A stretch of 41,277 nucleotides of DNA from Spirogloea muscicola. Its lineage: Eukaryota; Streptophyta; Zygnematophyceae; Spirogloeales; Spirogloeaceae. Made by a program: the position numbers and the translations under genes. The DNA lies in assembly GCA_009602725.1 (NCBI GenBank), contig WELB01000217.1:56282-97558 (forward strand), read 5' to 3'. Position 1 is the stretch's first letter. Every line of letters starts with the position of its first letter. This document shows positions 11,386-21,319 of this stretch, in pieces. The notes beneath the pieces were generated by a model. The model was not told the DNA's origin and did not search any database. It worked only from the letters and a program-made list of their open reading frames with translations.

Positions 11386-12554
11386 CGGGTAGTTAACGTC
11401 TAGGAGGGGTAACCTCTCAGCTATCCAGGTGCTGCCAAAGTCGTCACTGTCTGATCTGCTGCATCTTTAAAAGTAAGCGCGGCCAAATTAACTGGTGGCT
11501 GGGAGAGGCCAGCCCAAAGGAATGGACAAGGTCTGAAGGAAGCCGGGGTGCTAAGGACAGCTGCATCGGACTTCCCCATTGGCGTCATCTCATCTTTATG
11601 GCACAGCCTGCTGACTGGCCTATCATATCCTCTCGTTGAGGAATGACTTCATCTTTGTAGAGTCCTTCACCTTTGCTTGGGGTGGTCAACATTGTCCCGC
11701 CACCGCTTCAGCGTGGACGTGAATTTATACTCGAATGACTTTTAATTAGAACGGCCTCATGCTACAAGAGACAGCTATACACTGAAGTCATCTCAGCTTC
11801 GATAAATGTCTGAGAAGGGGTCAATACTTGGTAAGCGGGAAGAGCATGAAAGATGTGTGAAGAATGTCGGTCTTGGTCGTTAGGTGGCGATCCACGTGAT
11901 TAGCGGGATCTCAGCTTTTACAGCATTGTGAAATTCGGATGTTGTCTTGCAAGGACCCAAGTCTGGAAGCCGGTCATAGCTGTTGCCCAAGGAGGTGCCA
12001 AGGTACACGCACCACTTCACGTCAGCTCGTTACTGCCGTTGCGAAGGAGGCCTTTGGCTCTTGAGCTTCACAAGCCAATAAGTAACAATTGCTGCAGATG
12101 AGTTGGCCTTCAGCCTGTATACAATAGGGGAAAGAGAGCTGAGCTTGACTACAAAAGTTGGAATACAAAGGTCTTCCGGTTTGTCTGAGTATGAGGAATT
12201 TCTGGAACGATCACATGCTGGACCCTAAGGAAAGAGGTATTAGCAGAGGATGTGTCAAAGTCTGTGAGTCAGTGCATGGAATTTAAGGACGTACGGCACG
12301 CTGGGGGACCCGACCTTGACTGGAGAGATATCAAGATGTAGGAGGCAGACGCCAAGAATGTGATGTCAACAAGCTTGCAATAGGCTGGTCAACGACTGAA
12401 ATTGCATGTCCATGCAGCCCACTTCTTGAAGCCTGATCAATGAATGAATGGTCTTCACGAAGTAACAGGCAACCGCCATCACATGCTCCTCTAGACTGCT
12501 GCCTACGCTGCCTACTCCTTTCTCCTAGCAATATTAGCGGCAGATGAGGGCTTG
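11386..12554. other. Intergenic, 3' flank of EXO1; one hairpin copy
   Basis: One hairpin copy lies at about 11490-11560 (ACTGGTGGCTGGGAGAGGCC then AGCCCAAAGGAATGGACAAG). The rest, 11560-12554, shows no convincing gene on either strand and no strong repeat; part should be the EXO1 3' untranslated region. Confidence 0.5.
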
Positions 12555-15500
12555 CTAAAAATCACCGGTGCTTAAAGCACGCGGCTGGAAAAATTGATGA
12601 ATGCCTTTCCGCCTACTTGTGCCAGGAGAGGTGGCATTGGAGGCGCGGTGCGGAAGCCTTCCAAAGGAGCTACTCTTCACATCTGTCTGCTTCACCAAGC
12701 TATTGAGAGCATCTTCTCCTTCAGCATTGGCTCCATCAGCAATTTGCAGATTGTGGCATCCATTGCAGTCAGCTACTGCTCCTCTTGCCCGCTTCACCAA
12801 CGGAAACGTGCTGCATTTCTGAACGTTCAGATGGACACATCCAGGTCTTTCAGGCAACATATCAGCTACGCATCTCTTGCTTGGAGTGGCCACAACCTGG
12901 CTGCTGCTGTTTTGCGTAGCCAACACGCCTAGCACGGTAACACAGCAGGGGGCGGTCCTCCAAGCACCAGAACCCACGCCATCACAAGCTGTGCCAAAGT
13001 CCAACATTTGGGGAGGAAGCTTAGAGTCTTGGCTGAAGTCTCCGCTGTGTTGAGGCATAGCTTCTGGCTGTGTGAGCCTCTGCAGGAAGCTCACGCTGGC
13101 TGCCTTTGTCACCTTGAAGGGATTGCTAGAGGGCAGCGAGGTAGGGGGCGGCAGGTCTCGGCTGCGTGACTGGCCTGCCCTTCTGGGTGTCGTAAAAGCA
13201 CCACTGGCACTGGTGGCTGCCGCTGCATGGCCTGTTTTATGGACAGCTCTGCCATGTGCTCCTGGAAGTCCGTGCTCATCTTCCAGAGCATTTTCCCTCA
13301 CACAATCATCACTAGGTGAGAAGCTGGTGGATGTCTCTGCCTTGACCGTGCGAGCACCAGCACTTAGGGTGCAGAGGACGCTGAAGTCATCTACAATGGG
13401 AGCTGCGGGCAGGGTTCACAGTGATGCAGACACGAGAGGATGGTCAGGTGCAAGTCAGGAGCTGCACAAAGCATTACGCTCTGACTCATCCAAGTGCTCG
13501 GCAGAAAGGCCAGAAGCCAAAAGGATATCTGTCAAGGTTTTCAAGCTGAAACGTCTCAGAGCGTGCAGGTCCTTGTACCAGGAGTGGCAAGTCCTGAAGC
13601 AATTAGAGTATGCGGCTACGACATGATTGTAGGTCTTATCCTGCTTACCTTCCTCAGATGCACACGTCCTGTCTGCTGGCAGCCAGGAGTCCTGTGGTTT
13701 GCTGGACTGGCACCTCCGGAGCATCCTAGGGCCAGTCATTGCCTTCAGCTTGGTTGCTTGCACCCTGCTTGCTGGACTGTCAGCTCTCATGGGACTGCCA
13801 TCTGCCTGCCAGCTGGTTCGTGGAGTTTGGTGGAATGCTTCCATCGTAAGTGGGTTGACCTCTCCCATAGCAATGGCTTGGGCCACGGAGATTGGCATAT
13901 CGCTTCTCATTGTCAAGGCCCACACTTGAAGGACAGCGGATATTAGTGGCCTTGAGCCAAGGAATGCAGTCCATGCCTACATGCCCACACAGCACATTGT
14001 GCGGCAATAGAGAGTTTGCATTTTCGGAGGATACGCGCCAAGAAAGTCAGTGTCATCCCCACACTGAGATAGGAAGTCTCTAGCCAGTGGTGACAAGTGT
14101 ATCAAACCTCCTGTGCATGCATCGTAACTGCAGGATGGGCGCATGCATAAGCTACTTAGTGACATGCTCAACAAGGCACTGAGGACCACAACCAACCTGA
14201 GCGCCAAAAGGAATTGCATGTCAAATGTAGGTCGATACAGTCATCACAGTCGAGCTGCTGAGACGATCAATGGATTTACTTGTTTACAGCAGGCTTTGCC
14301 AAATGCTTCTCCCTTGGCATGCCAGCAGTGGATGGGTGCAGGGCTGATTGTCATAGAAAAGGGATGACAAACAACACAGGAAATTTGGATGAGGCAGCAA
14401 CATACTCACACCCGAGCGTGCATGAAGGTGGCCATAGCCTGCCAGAAATGCACAGTGTAGTTCTTTGACACTTTGAGCTTTGGATCTTGAGCCAGCTTGA
14501 AGAGGACCTGGTGAGGACATATGCAGGGGCTCAAGAAGTAGAGGAGCTGGAGTGCTACTGCGTCAGATGGTCAGGTAACAGGCAAGTCACTCTGTCCCAC
14601 GTAGTCTTGGAGGATTGCAGTTGGCCACATTAAGATATGTCCTTGTACACATTCTCACCCGAGGTATATTGCCATTGTTGCGGTCAATAAGACCGTGTGC
14701 CCTCTTGATGCCGATACCAGGGATGGATGGCAAAAAGTCACAGCCAGAAAGGATGCACATCGCTGCACCACAACACTGTACTGTGAGTCATATTGAAGGA
14801 TATTGTTCGATGGACAGGCGCTCGGATATTAGATAAAGAAAAGAATATTGATTACTGACAGTCCCAATTGTGCTGCTCAGCCACAAACTGAGTATACTGA
14901 AAGTGGTCATTTCACCGCATGCCGGTCAAACTGTTGGCGATGATTAATCAGCATATTGTTGAGCAAGTTGTCAGGAAGCGGCCTAAGTCAAGACTGCTGA
15001 ATTGGTCAATAGTATACCAAGAAATTTCTGTCTGTCGAAGCGCTTGAAGGAGAAGCCCAACCCAGGCCGGCAGGGTGCTCCAAATATGTTTTTGAGGCTG
15101 ATTCTCTCTGCATGGCCATCCCTGTCCATCTTGTACATCACCTGCATGTGGCTGTGGAGAACGTCATTGACAGCAGAGACCAGATGACTTAAGTGTGGTC
15201 GTGTTGCACATTCGTGTGCATCCAAGCGGGTTGGCTAGGGCCAGACGAACATGAGCATGTTAACACTCCTGATGGGAAATTCGACAAGCTTGGAGAGAGA
15301 CAGCATAAGATGGAGCATGGCCCTGACTGCTGGACGCAAGACAGCCGCCAATAACGCGTGACTGACTCGACAATTGTTGTTAAGGTTACTATCCAGATGA
15401 CTGTTATCATAGATTTAGCAGTCTTGACCTCCATAATCCCTGCTCACCTCATCGCAACCGTATGCAAGGAGGTCACTGTCCTCGCTGATAACGGCCGCAA

Positions 15501-16967
15501 CCCCCCCCAACTCCGCTGGCAACCTCGCCAGGTACGCAAGCTGGGCGTCTGCCTCGTATGGCGCCACCACAAACTCCACACTCTCCTCCTTCAGCACCTT
15601 AGCTCCATCTCAGCACCAAAGCAATCATGATCAATAGTCCAACCCTGCTTTAATATCAGCAGCCGCTCAATATTATCATCAATAGACTGTGCTTCCGATG
15701 ACGAATTGGTATCTGAGCCCCCAAGCAAGAGCCTACAATGTAGTCAGTGAACAAGGATGCCTTCTCCAGAAGGACTGTGGTCCTATTGCAAGTGACTGTG
15801 AGTGCGGTCATCATGCATAAATGACAGAGGCAAGCTTGCCAGGTGTTGCTCTCGTTACAAAAGCACGAGCTTGCAGGTGACCAAGCTACCTGTATGAGCT
15901 CGTGCGCCATCTCAGGTCGGATCTCAACCGCCCTCTGCAGGGCAACCAGCTTTGGGAGTCAGCTTACACATTTGCCTCGGCACATTCTCCCTTTCTCCTC
16001 TACCTGGCCTCTGTCCTTGTTCACTACAACGTCGCTCTCGCCACTGACCATTATCGCTACCAGCAATGGTGCTGCTCCAGCGAGCAGCTCACCTGAAAGT
16101 GATCCGAGGCACCTTGCACATCGCCGACCTGAAGCCTCGTTCGTGCCTGCTCCATGCTCGCTTCCCTCCTCCTGCAACGTCGCCACAGTACTTCACTTGC
16201 TATGGTGCTAGCAAGACACTGGCTTGCAGTGCCGGTACTGGAAGCAGGGAGGAAAGTGTTCAAGATGGAGCACCTCTGGCGCTCCTGCTCAGTGGCCGCT
16301 TTCATTGGCAACCGTGCGCCATCAAGCACCATGACGGGCACGACCCCGTGGAAGCGAAGCAAGCGTACGCGGTGCATGCAGTAGGCTACATAGGCTGGCG
16401 CCTGGCCTGGCCCTCTGCCACTTGGCTGGGTGCCCTTCAGGCAGATGTCCATACTGCAGGCATATGCTGCATCAAAGCAGAGACCAATCAGTTAGGGGAC
16501 ACTTGACGATAATTCCTACACTACAAACCTATCGATAGAGAGCTCATTAAGTTCAGCTCAGCCTTAGACTAGTCAGTCACATCGAAGCTGGCTATCAGGC
16601 CTGTGAAAAAACGACGGCTCCATCTTCAAATCAGATTAAGGTGTTCGATAACCTAGATGTACATGGGGAGAGCAAGAAGTGCTCATTGCCGGAGCCGCAG
16701 CCTGGGGTGTGCTTACCGCCCTTGTGCAACCAGGAATAGGCATCGACCCCGACCTGCGCCATGCTTCATGACCGCCCCACTTCAGTGTCTTCTCTCACAG
16801 AGTGCACAATGTAAGTAAATGGCAGTCTGAGTCACAGGCTGTGAGGCATACAGACAACGCAGCTGAGAAGGCGATCTGGGAGAGCTCACTCGCTTGCCAC
16901 AGTATGCTGCAACGTGGACTGGCTCCACAAAAGGCTTCAGAGCTGGCAGCAGGCCCTGTATGCCCAT
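12555..16967 (-). CDS. EXO1: Exonuclease 1, Rad2/XPG family, about 12 exons
   Basis: Minus-strand exons: 16967-16890, 16753-16717, 16466-16274, 16171-16093, 15934-15890, 15597-15448, 15141-15018, 14762-14659, 14507-14410, 14127 to about 13990, about 13924-13478, 13402-12555. Phases agree at all junctions except the exon 10/11 border, which is uncertain. The product is about 780 residues. EXO1 is a nuclear 5'-3' exonuclease and flap nuclease acting in mismatch repair, end resection and meiosis. The N-terminal XPG block starts [19 protein letters not shown] and has [16 protein letters not shown]. The internal block has the acidic metal ligands: [36 protein letters not shown], and [17 protein letters not shown] (helix-hairpin-helix). 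[18 protein letters not shown] is the conserved end of the nuclease region. The last exon encodes a poorly conserved tail ending in [10 protein letters not shown], a PIP-like motif. Confidence 0.92.
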
Positions 16968-17358
16968 GGCTGCCGCAGAGCTTGTCCAGGTCGAACGAGC
17001 TGCGGCGGAGGGCCGCAGAAATGACTGCTTGCTTGCTGCTACCACTGGCAGGGTCAATGGGTACGTGCCATGGCGGTCCCACTCACTTCCTCAATGCATG
17101 ATCTACGCCTCCTCCCAGCAGCAGTCCGACGCAGCTCATATTCGGCAGGCAGGTTGCTGTATGTTGGTGCTGATGGCCTTGTTAGGTGTAAGCAGCGCGA
17201 AAGCCAATGACGGAGCTGGCGTAGGGGCGTCACTTGGGGTGTCACGCGCTGGGTTCGGCTGAAGTAAGCGGGAATAGCAGGGGTGCGAGAGGGCGGATGG
17301 GTAGGGAGGGGGAGAGTGAGAGGAGGGAGGGAGAAGGGGGGAGGGGTTTGAGCGAGCG

Positions 17359-17361
<3 letters not shown>
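16968..17361. promoter_or_regulatory. Presumed EXO1 promoter and 5' flank
   Basis: This lies directly upstream of the EXO1 ATG on the minus strand and ends at the purine tract. No TATA box is obvious. Open frames reading out of the microsatellite are low complexity. The role as promoter is inferred from position alone. Confidence 0.35.
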
Positions 17362-17441
<80 letters not shown>

Positions 17442-17556
17442 NNNNNNNNNNNNNNNNNNNNNNNNNNNNNNNNNNNNNNNNNNNNNNNNNNNNNNNNNNN
17501 NNNNNNNNNNNNNNNNNNNNNNNNNNNNNNNNNNNNNNNNNNNNNNNNNNNNNNNN

Positions 17557-17627
<71 letters not shown>
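17362..17627 (+). repeat. (GA)n microsatellite interrupted by a 115-base N gap
   Basis: Nearly pure GA dinucleotides run from 17362 to 17438 and from 17557 to 17627. Ns fill 17442-17556. The true length is unknown. On the EXO1 coding strand this is a (CT)n tract starting about 400 bases upstream of the start codon. Confidence 0.97.
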
Positions 17628-17633
<6 letters not shown>

Positions 17634-17676
17634 TGAGAGAGGGAGGGGGGCGGAGCGGCTGCAGTTTGTGCACATG

Positions 17677-17690
17677 TTTTGGCGGGAACG
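17677..17690 (+). promoter_or_regulatory. Consensus E2F-type site
   Basis: TTTTGGCGGGAACG matches the canonical E2F binding consensus on one strand. It is about 710 bases upstream of the EXO1 start, beyond the microsatellite. E2F factors drive S-phase and repair genes in plants, so control of EXO1 is plausible, but the distance is large and the match could be chance. Confidence 0.35.
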
Positions 17691-17959
17691 CGGGGTGTCG
17701 GGCGGCCTGCCGCCCGACGACGAACTCGTCGGGCAGGCGTTGACGTCCCCCTGCGAGGCAATCACCGCCTCAACTTGAGAGGAGATAAGGCGCGCTGAAT
17801 TAAAACATGAACTCAGGCGGAGGCCAGATTAAGCCAACACATTGTCCTGGCGGGTAGAAGTTCCTCTATGAATAAAGCGTTGGCGGCAATGTGCATGTAA
17901 CCTGCCCCTCGGGCTTTGTGCAGTCTATCTATGTAAGTAAGCAGTACGAAGCACTCTGT

Positions 17960-18165
17960 AACCCCTGCTAAAGCAACCGCAGGTCAGAGAAAGTAGGTTG
18001 CTGGAAGCGGGTCCCCTGGCCAGAGCCAGAGGCAGCAGCAAGGGCGATTCCGGCACGCAGATGCAGCGCGCGGGCCATCGACCTGTGCAGCGAGGCGGCC
18101 AAGCGCATGCGGTCCGCCTGCGATAACGACCCGGCTGCATGGAAGTCCATCGGGCTCCCCATTGA
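17960..18165 (-). mobile_element. LINE-type C-terminal fragment
   Basis: The minus strand reads DFHAAGSLSQADRMRLAASL, then HRSMARALHLRAGIALAAAS, and ends SDLRLL with a stop. It matches the copies at 18.4-18.7 kb and 9.5-9.7 kb and starts partway into the conserved domain. Its upstream edge abuts the hairpin module at 18.17 kb. Confidence 0.6.
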
Positions 18166-18330
18166 AGAAAGTGCTCGCCCTAAGAGAAGAGGGGCTGGCA
18201 AAGCCAGCTCGAAATGGATGGACAATGTCCAGAGCCAAAGAAGAAGAAGTGGCTCTCCCAATGGGGGCAAGGGCTGTGAGAAGCCAGCCCGAAAAGAATT
18301 GACAAGGTTCGAAAGGGCCAAACTACGAGC
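18165..18330 (+). repeat. Two adjacent hairpin modules
   Basis: The first module has AGAGAAGAGGGGCTGGCAAA and GCCAGC. The second has GTGGCTCTCCCAATGGGGGC, then AAGGGCTGTGAGAAGCCAGC and CCGAAAAGAATTGACAAGG. This is one of the best preserved pairs and serves as a reference for the family. On the minus strand it lies downstream of the LINE coding end at 18.41-18.48 kb. Confidence 0.75.
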
Positions 18331-18725
18331 TAAGCAGCGACTGCGGGGCCTGAAGAGGCTATGGCAGAACGGGGGAGGATGGACCACTCAGTAGTTACGA
18401 GTGAGGAGCCTCACATTCGACAGACTCGCTGCCGGAAAACTATCCCCCTGACGAAAGCCGGAGGCCGCAGCGAGAGCAGGCCATAACGCAGATGCAAGGC
18501 GTGGGCCATGGACCGCTGGAGGGAGACGGAATAGCGCATACGATATACCTGAGCCCACGAGCCAGCGGCGTTGAAGTCAGCCGGCTCACCGCACCTGCGG
18601 GACACAGCGCGCCGTGCAAGCCTGGCCAAATGGTCGAGCCAGTGGGATCCGAGAGCCCCGTGCACGTCCACAGCCAGGGGGACGAACTCATCGGCAGCCG
18701 GGTGGTCGGCGTGTTTGGCCGGAAA
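18331..18725 (-). mobile_element. LINE-type C-terminal domain, open over about 85 codons, with 3' tail
   Basis: Coding segment 18722 to about 18465 on the minus strand: KHADHPAADEFVPLAVDVHG, then ALGSHWLDHLARLARRAV, ADFNAAGSWAQVYRMRYSVS, LQRSMAHALHLRYG. A short frame-damaged end and the CTGCCATAGCCTCTTCAGG tail follow to 18331. The motif order (HPxxDEFxPLAxDVxGAxGxxW, then RMRxxxSLQRSxAxAxxL) is shared with the 18.8-19.2 kb copy and resembles the C-terminus of plant and algal LINE ORF2 proteins. No reverse transcriptase motifs are present. Confidence 0.55.
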
Positions 18726-18744
18726 GAGGAGCCGAAAAGGACCA

Positions 18745-19380
18745 TACTACAAAACACAAGACGATGCAGAGGGAAGCTCAGTACCCGCGAATGAGCAACA
18801 TCAAGTCTGAGTAGCTCGCTGCAGGGAAAGAGGCACTCCGCCGAGACCCAGGGGCGGCGGCCATAGCACGGCCTGCTCCCGTGTTGGACGGCGTAGGCAA
18901 GGGAGCGTTGAAACGATACCGCCAGGCGCATTCGCAATACCTGGGCGAGCGAATTGGCGGCGTTGAAGCCGGGCATCGCCCGTGGCAGACCCGGCCGCCG
19001 GTCAATGCCCTGATGGGCAAGCCGCTGGAGGAGATCCAGCCAGCGGCTTCCGAAAGCCCCTTGAACATCTATCGCCAGGGCCGCGAATTCATCACCCACC
19101 GGGTGATCGGCGTATTTTCGCTCTTTGCTCGGGGCCGCCATGCCGACCGCGTGCCCTGCAATCGACGCCGATCTGGTGGGATTGGCGGAGTTGACGCAGG
19201 AAGTGCCGGGCGGCGGCGGCGACCATGGAAGCGGCGACCGTTGGCGTGACGTGAGAGCTGGTTGAGCAGCTCGACCCACCGAGCACCCAAAGCCCCGTGC
19301 GTGTCGATGGCGAGCGGGAAGAACTCAGTCTTCCCGCAGGTGGTCTGCTTATGTGGGTTCCTTGGCCCGAGCGGCGCAGG
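18745..19380 (-). mobile_element. LINE-type C-terminal copy, longest in the window
   Basis: The minus-strand frame at about 19280-18840 contains AAPSKERKYADHPVGDEFAA, LAIDVQGAFGSRWLDLLQRL and NSLAQVLRMRLAVSFQRSLA. It then drifts out of frame near AVQHG; a second frame resumes at GRAMAAAPGSRRSASFPAAS and ends IRGY with a stop. It joins the next copy (18.72 kb) after a tail of less than 100 bases. Frameshifts show it is dead. Confidence 0.6.
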
Positions 19381-19424
19381 CTACCGCATACCCTCCTCTT
19401 TTTGTGCTTGTATTTCTTAGTGCT

Positions 19425-20165
19425 TCCCCTGGCCCCTTCTCGTCCTTTATTCATTCTTTTTTGGGCTGGCTTTTTCCAGCCCCTATCCTCAATGGGCGAG
19501 CCCTTCTTCTTTCTATATTCCTTGCATTCCTTATTTCTAGGCTGGCCTGTCGAACCCATTGTCCATATTTTGAAAAGTTCTTTAGCAAACAACTGGCAAG
19601 CAGCGCAGCTTCTTATGACGACGAGGCTGCTAAAATGAGCCCCAGACAGTAGCTGGACGTACGGCTCGACAGGAGGTGCGCAGCTGGTCAAGACAAGGGC
19701 TCGTTAAAACGAGAAGATGGCTCTTCATGAAGGAGGCTGTGGCTGAAAGGTGGCCACTAATCTCTGCTTCCAGCCCCTTTTAGACCTTGTACATTCCTTT
19801 GGGCTGGCCTTTTTCCCAGCCCCCATTGGGAGAGCCACTTCTGTATCACCCCAGCCACTACCTTATAGTAGACGAGCTACTTTCTGGCCTCTCACAGCCA
19901 TTGCCGTATATTGGACGAGCTCTTCTTTACTAACAAGAGAATTGAGAAGAGCTCTAAGTAATGTAGATCGTTGCTCAACTGGACCAGTAGCTGTGTGCGA
20001 TGTACCAAGCAAGCGAGCTGGAAAGATGATTCTTGCTTTCTCCAAAGCCTGGCCAGATTTTTTTCCCAGCACCTTTTCTGTGGCCTTTAGATATTGTCAA
20101 TTCTTTTCTGGGCTGGCTTGCTAGCCCCTCTTTTCTCTATGGGCGAGCAATTTCTTTCTTTCTTT
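19425..20165. repeat. Three hairpin repeat modules, minus orientation
   Basis: Copies at about 19430-19510, 19775-19835 and 20085-20165 carry GGGCTGGC...CCAGCCCC hairpins with TTTGTACATTCCTTT-type and CTATGGGCGAGC flanks. Coding-like frames between them (for example 19863-20072 on the minus strand) show no domain. Confidence 0.65.
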
Positions 20166-21319
20166 CGGCCAGTGGGCAACTGTGCCTTGGGTGAGGGGCT
20201 TCAGCCACTGCTACCCCAGGGCGAGGCATGGGTGTGGATGTACATGGACAGAATTGATGGCGGCAGGGTATTTGTATGCTTGAGCAAGGAGTATATGAAA
20301 CTCCAAATGTTGCTGTAGAATCAGAGGCAAGATTTACCTTCTCGTGCCGGCCACTGAAGCAAGGGGGCGCTCCTGCAAAGCTTTTCCTGCCACTCCGATG
20401 CAAGCCAAAGGCAGCATGACAACGGTAGCAACACATTTGAGAGGTCAACATGGTCAGAGCATGGCACAGGATAAGCAATGATTTCGATGCATGATGTCGC
20501 ATAAAGAGTTACTCACACCAATGATTGCACGCGATTCAGTTCCATCCAACTGTTATTTGGATAATTCAGTCATCAGAAACTGACAACAGTAACCGGACAA
20601 GCCAAGATGCTAGACATTTTATAGGACCACGTCGTGTCATAGTTTTCTATTCAGAGTATATGGTCGTGGTTTGAAGAGCCACTTTACAGTGACAGTGTCT
20701 ATGGCCAAGCTTCGTCTGGCAGGAATGACATGATTCAGTCAATCCACATTTCAGACGCCACGTGTTAATAGTGCGCCATTTCCTACTACATTGAATTTAC
20801 AGTGAAACTAGCAGAAGTCGTGGACCACATTGAGGTTATTTGCATCGAAGCTAATGTCTGCTCTGCCACGAAGATGGTGGGTCACATGCTTTGATAATGC
20901 CAATGGCAATGCTACATGCAGGAAAGTGACTATGCAACAGGGATGCAGTCTCGCATCCTGTGCATCACAATGGGTATATCATCGCATAACAAAGCTTGAA
21001 GGTGTTCACCTTCCAGCAGCAACAACAATTTGTATGTATTGTCAACATGGTCGACGGACCCAATGACAGCATTAGGTTTTAGGGTTAAGGCTTTTAGGGT
21101 TAAGGGTTTAGAGTTCAGGGGTTAAAGGTTTGTCAATCTGTTACACTCTCAGTCAGATAGCAGCTCCAGTCTAAAAGAATCATAAAGTTGGCACGGTATC
21201 AGGGAGTATTGGTATCGACTTGGCGTGCTGCTTAGCTAGCTAGCCAGCCAATTTGACGCACAGTAGCTGCGATCCATTTTTTCAATGCTAGCAGACTTCT
21301 TCTCTAGCTTCTAACAAAG
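20166..21319. other. Intergenic, 3' flank of beta-helix gene 1
   Basis: I see no supported gene. Open frames are 60-120 codons with no recognisable motif. The one notable structure is the telomere-like stretch at 21.07-21.13 kb, listed separately. Confidence 0.5.
21073..21131 (+). repeat. Degenerate interstitial TTTAGGG telomere-like repeat
   Basis: Seven or eight imperfect units of the plant-type TTTAGGG repeat: TTTTAGGG, TTAAGGC, TTTTAGGG, TTAAGGG, TTTAGAG, TTCAGGGG, TTAAAGG. On the minus strand this contains telo-box-like AACCCTAA. It lies about 190 bases beyond the stop codon of beta-helix gene 1. Confidence 0.75.

Noticed and set aside
13072-13626. Plus-strand 184-codon frame
   Set aside because: Exact antisense of EXO1 exons 11 and 12, so a shadow.
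12594-13946. Plus-strand frames opposite the EXO1 C-terminal exons
   Set aside because: The minus strand reads through with matching splice phases and an EXO1 motif. The plus frames have no recognisable content.
17054-17765. Leu-Ser and Arg-Glu dipeptide frames across the 17.4 kb microsatellite
   Set aside because: They are translations of (GA)n/(CT)n with a run of Ns. No unique protein sequence supports them.
20137-20502. Possible small minus-strand gene (121 codons)
   Set aside because: No family match, no splice context, and one end lies in a hairpin repeat.
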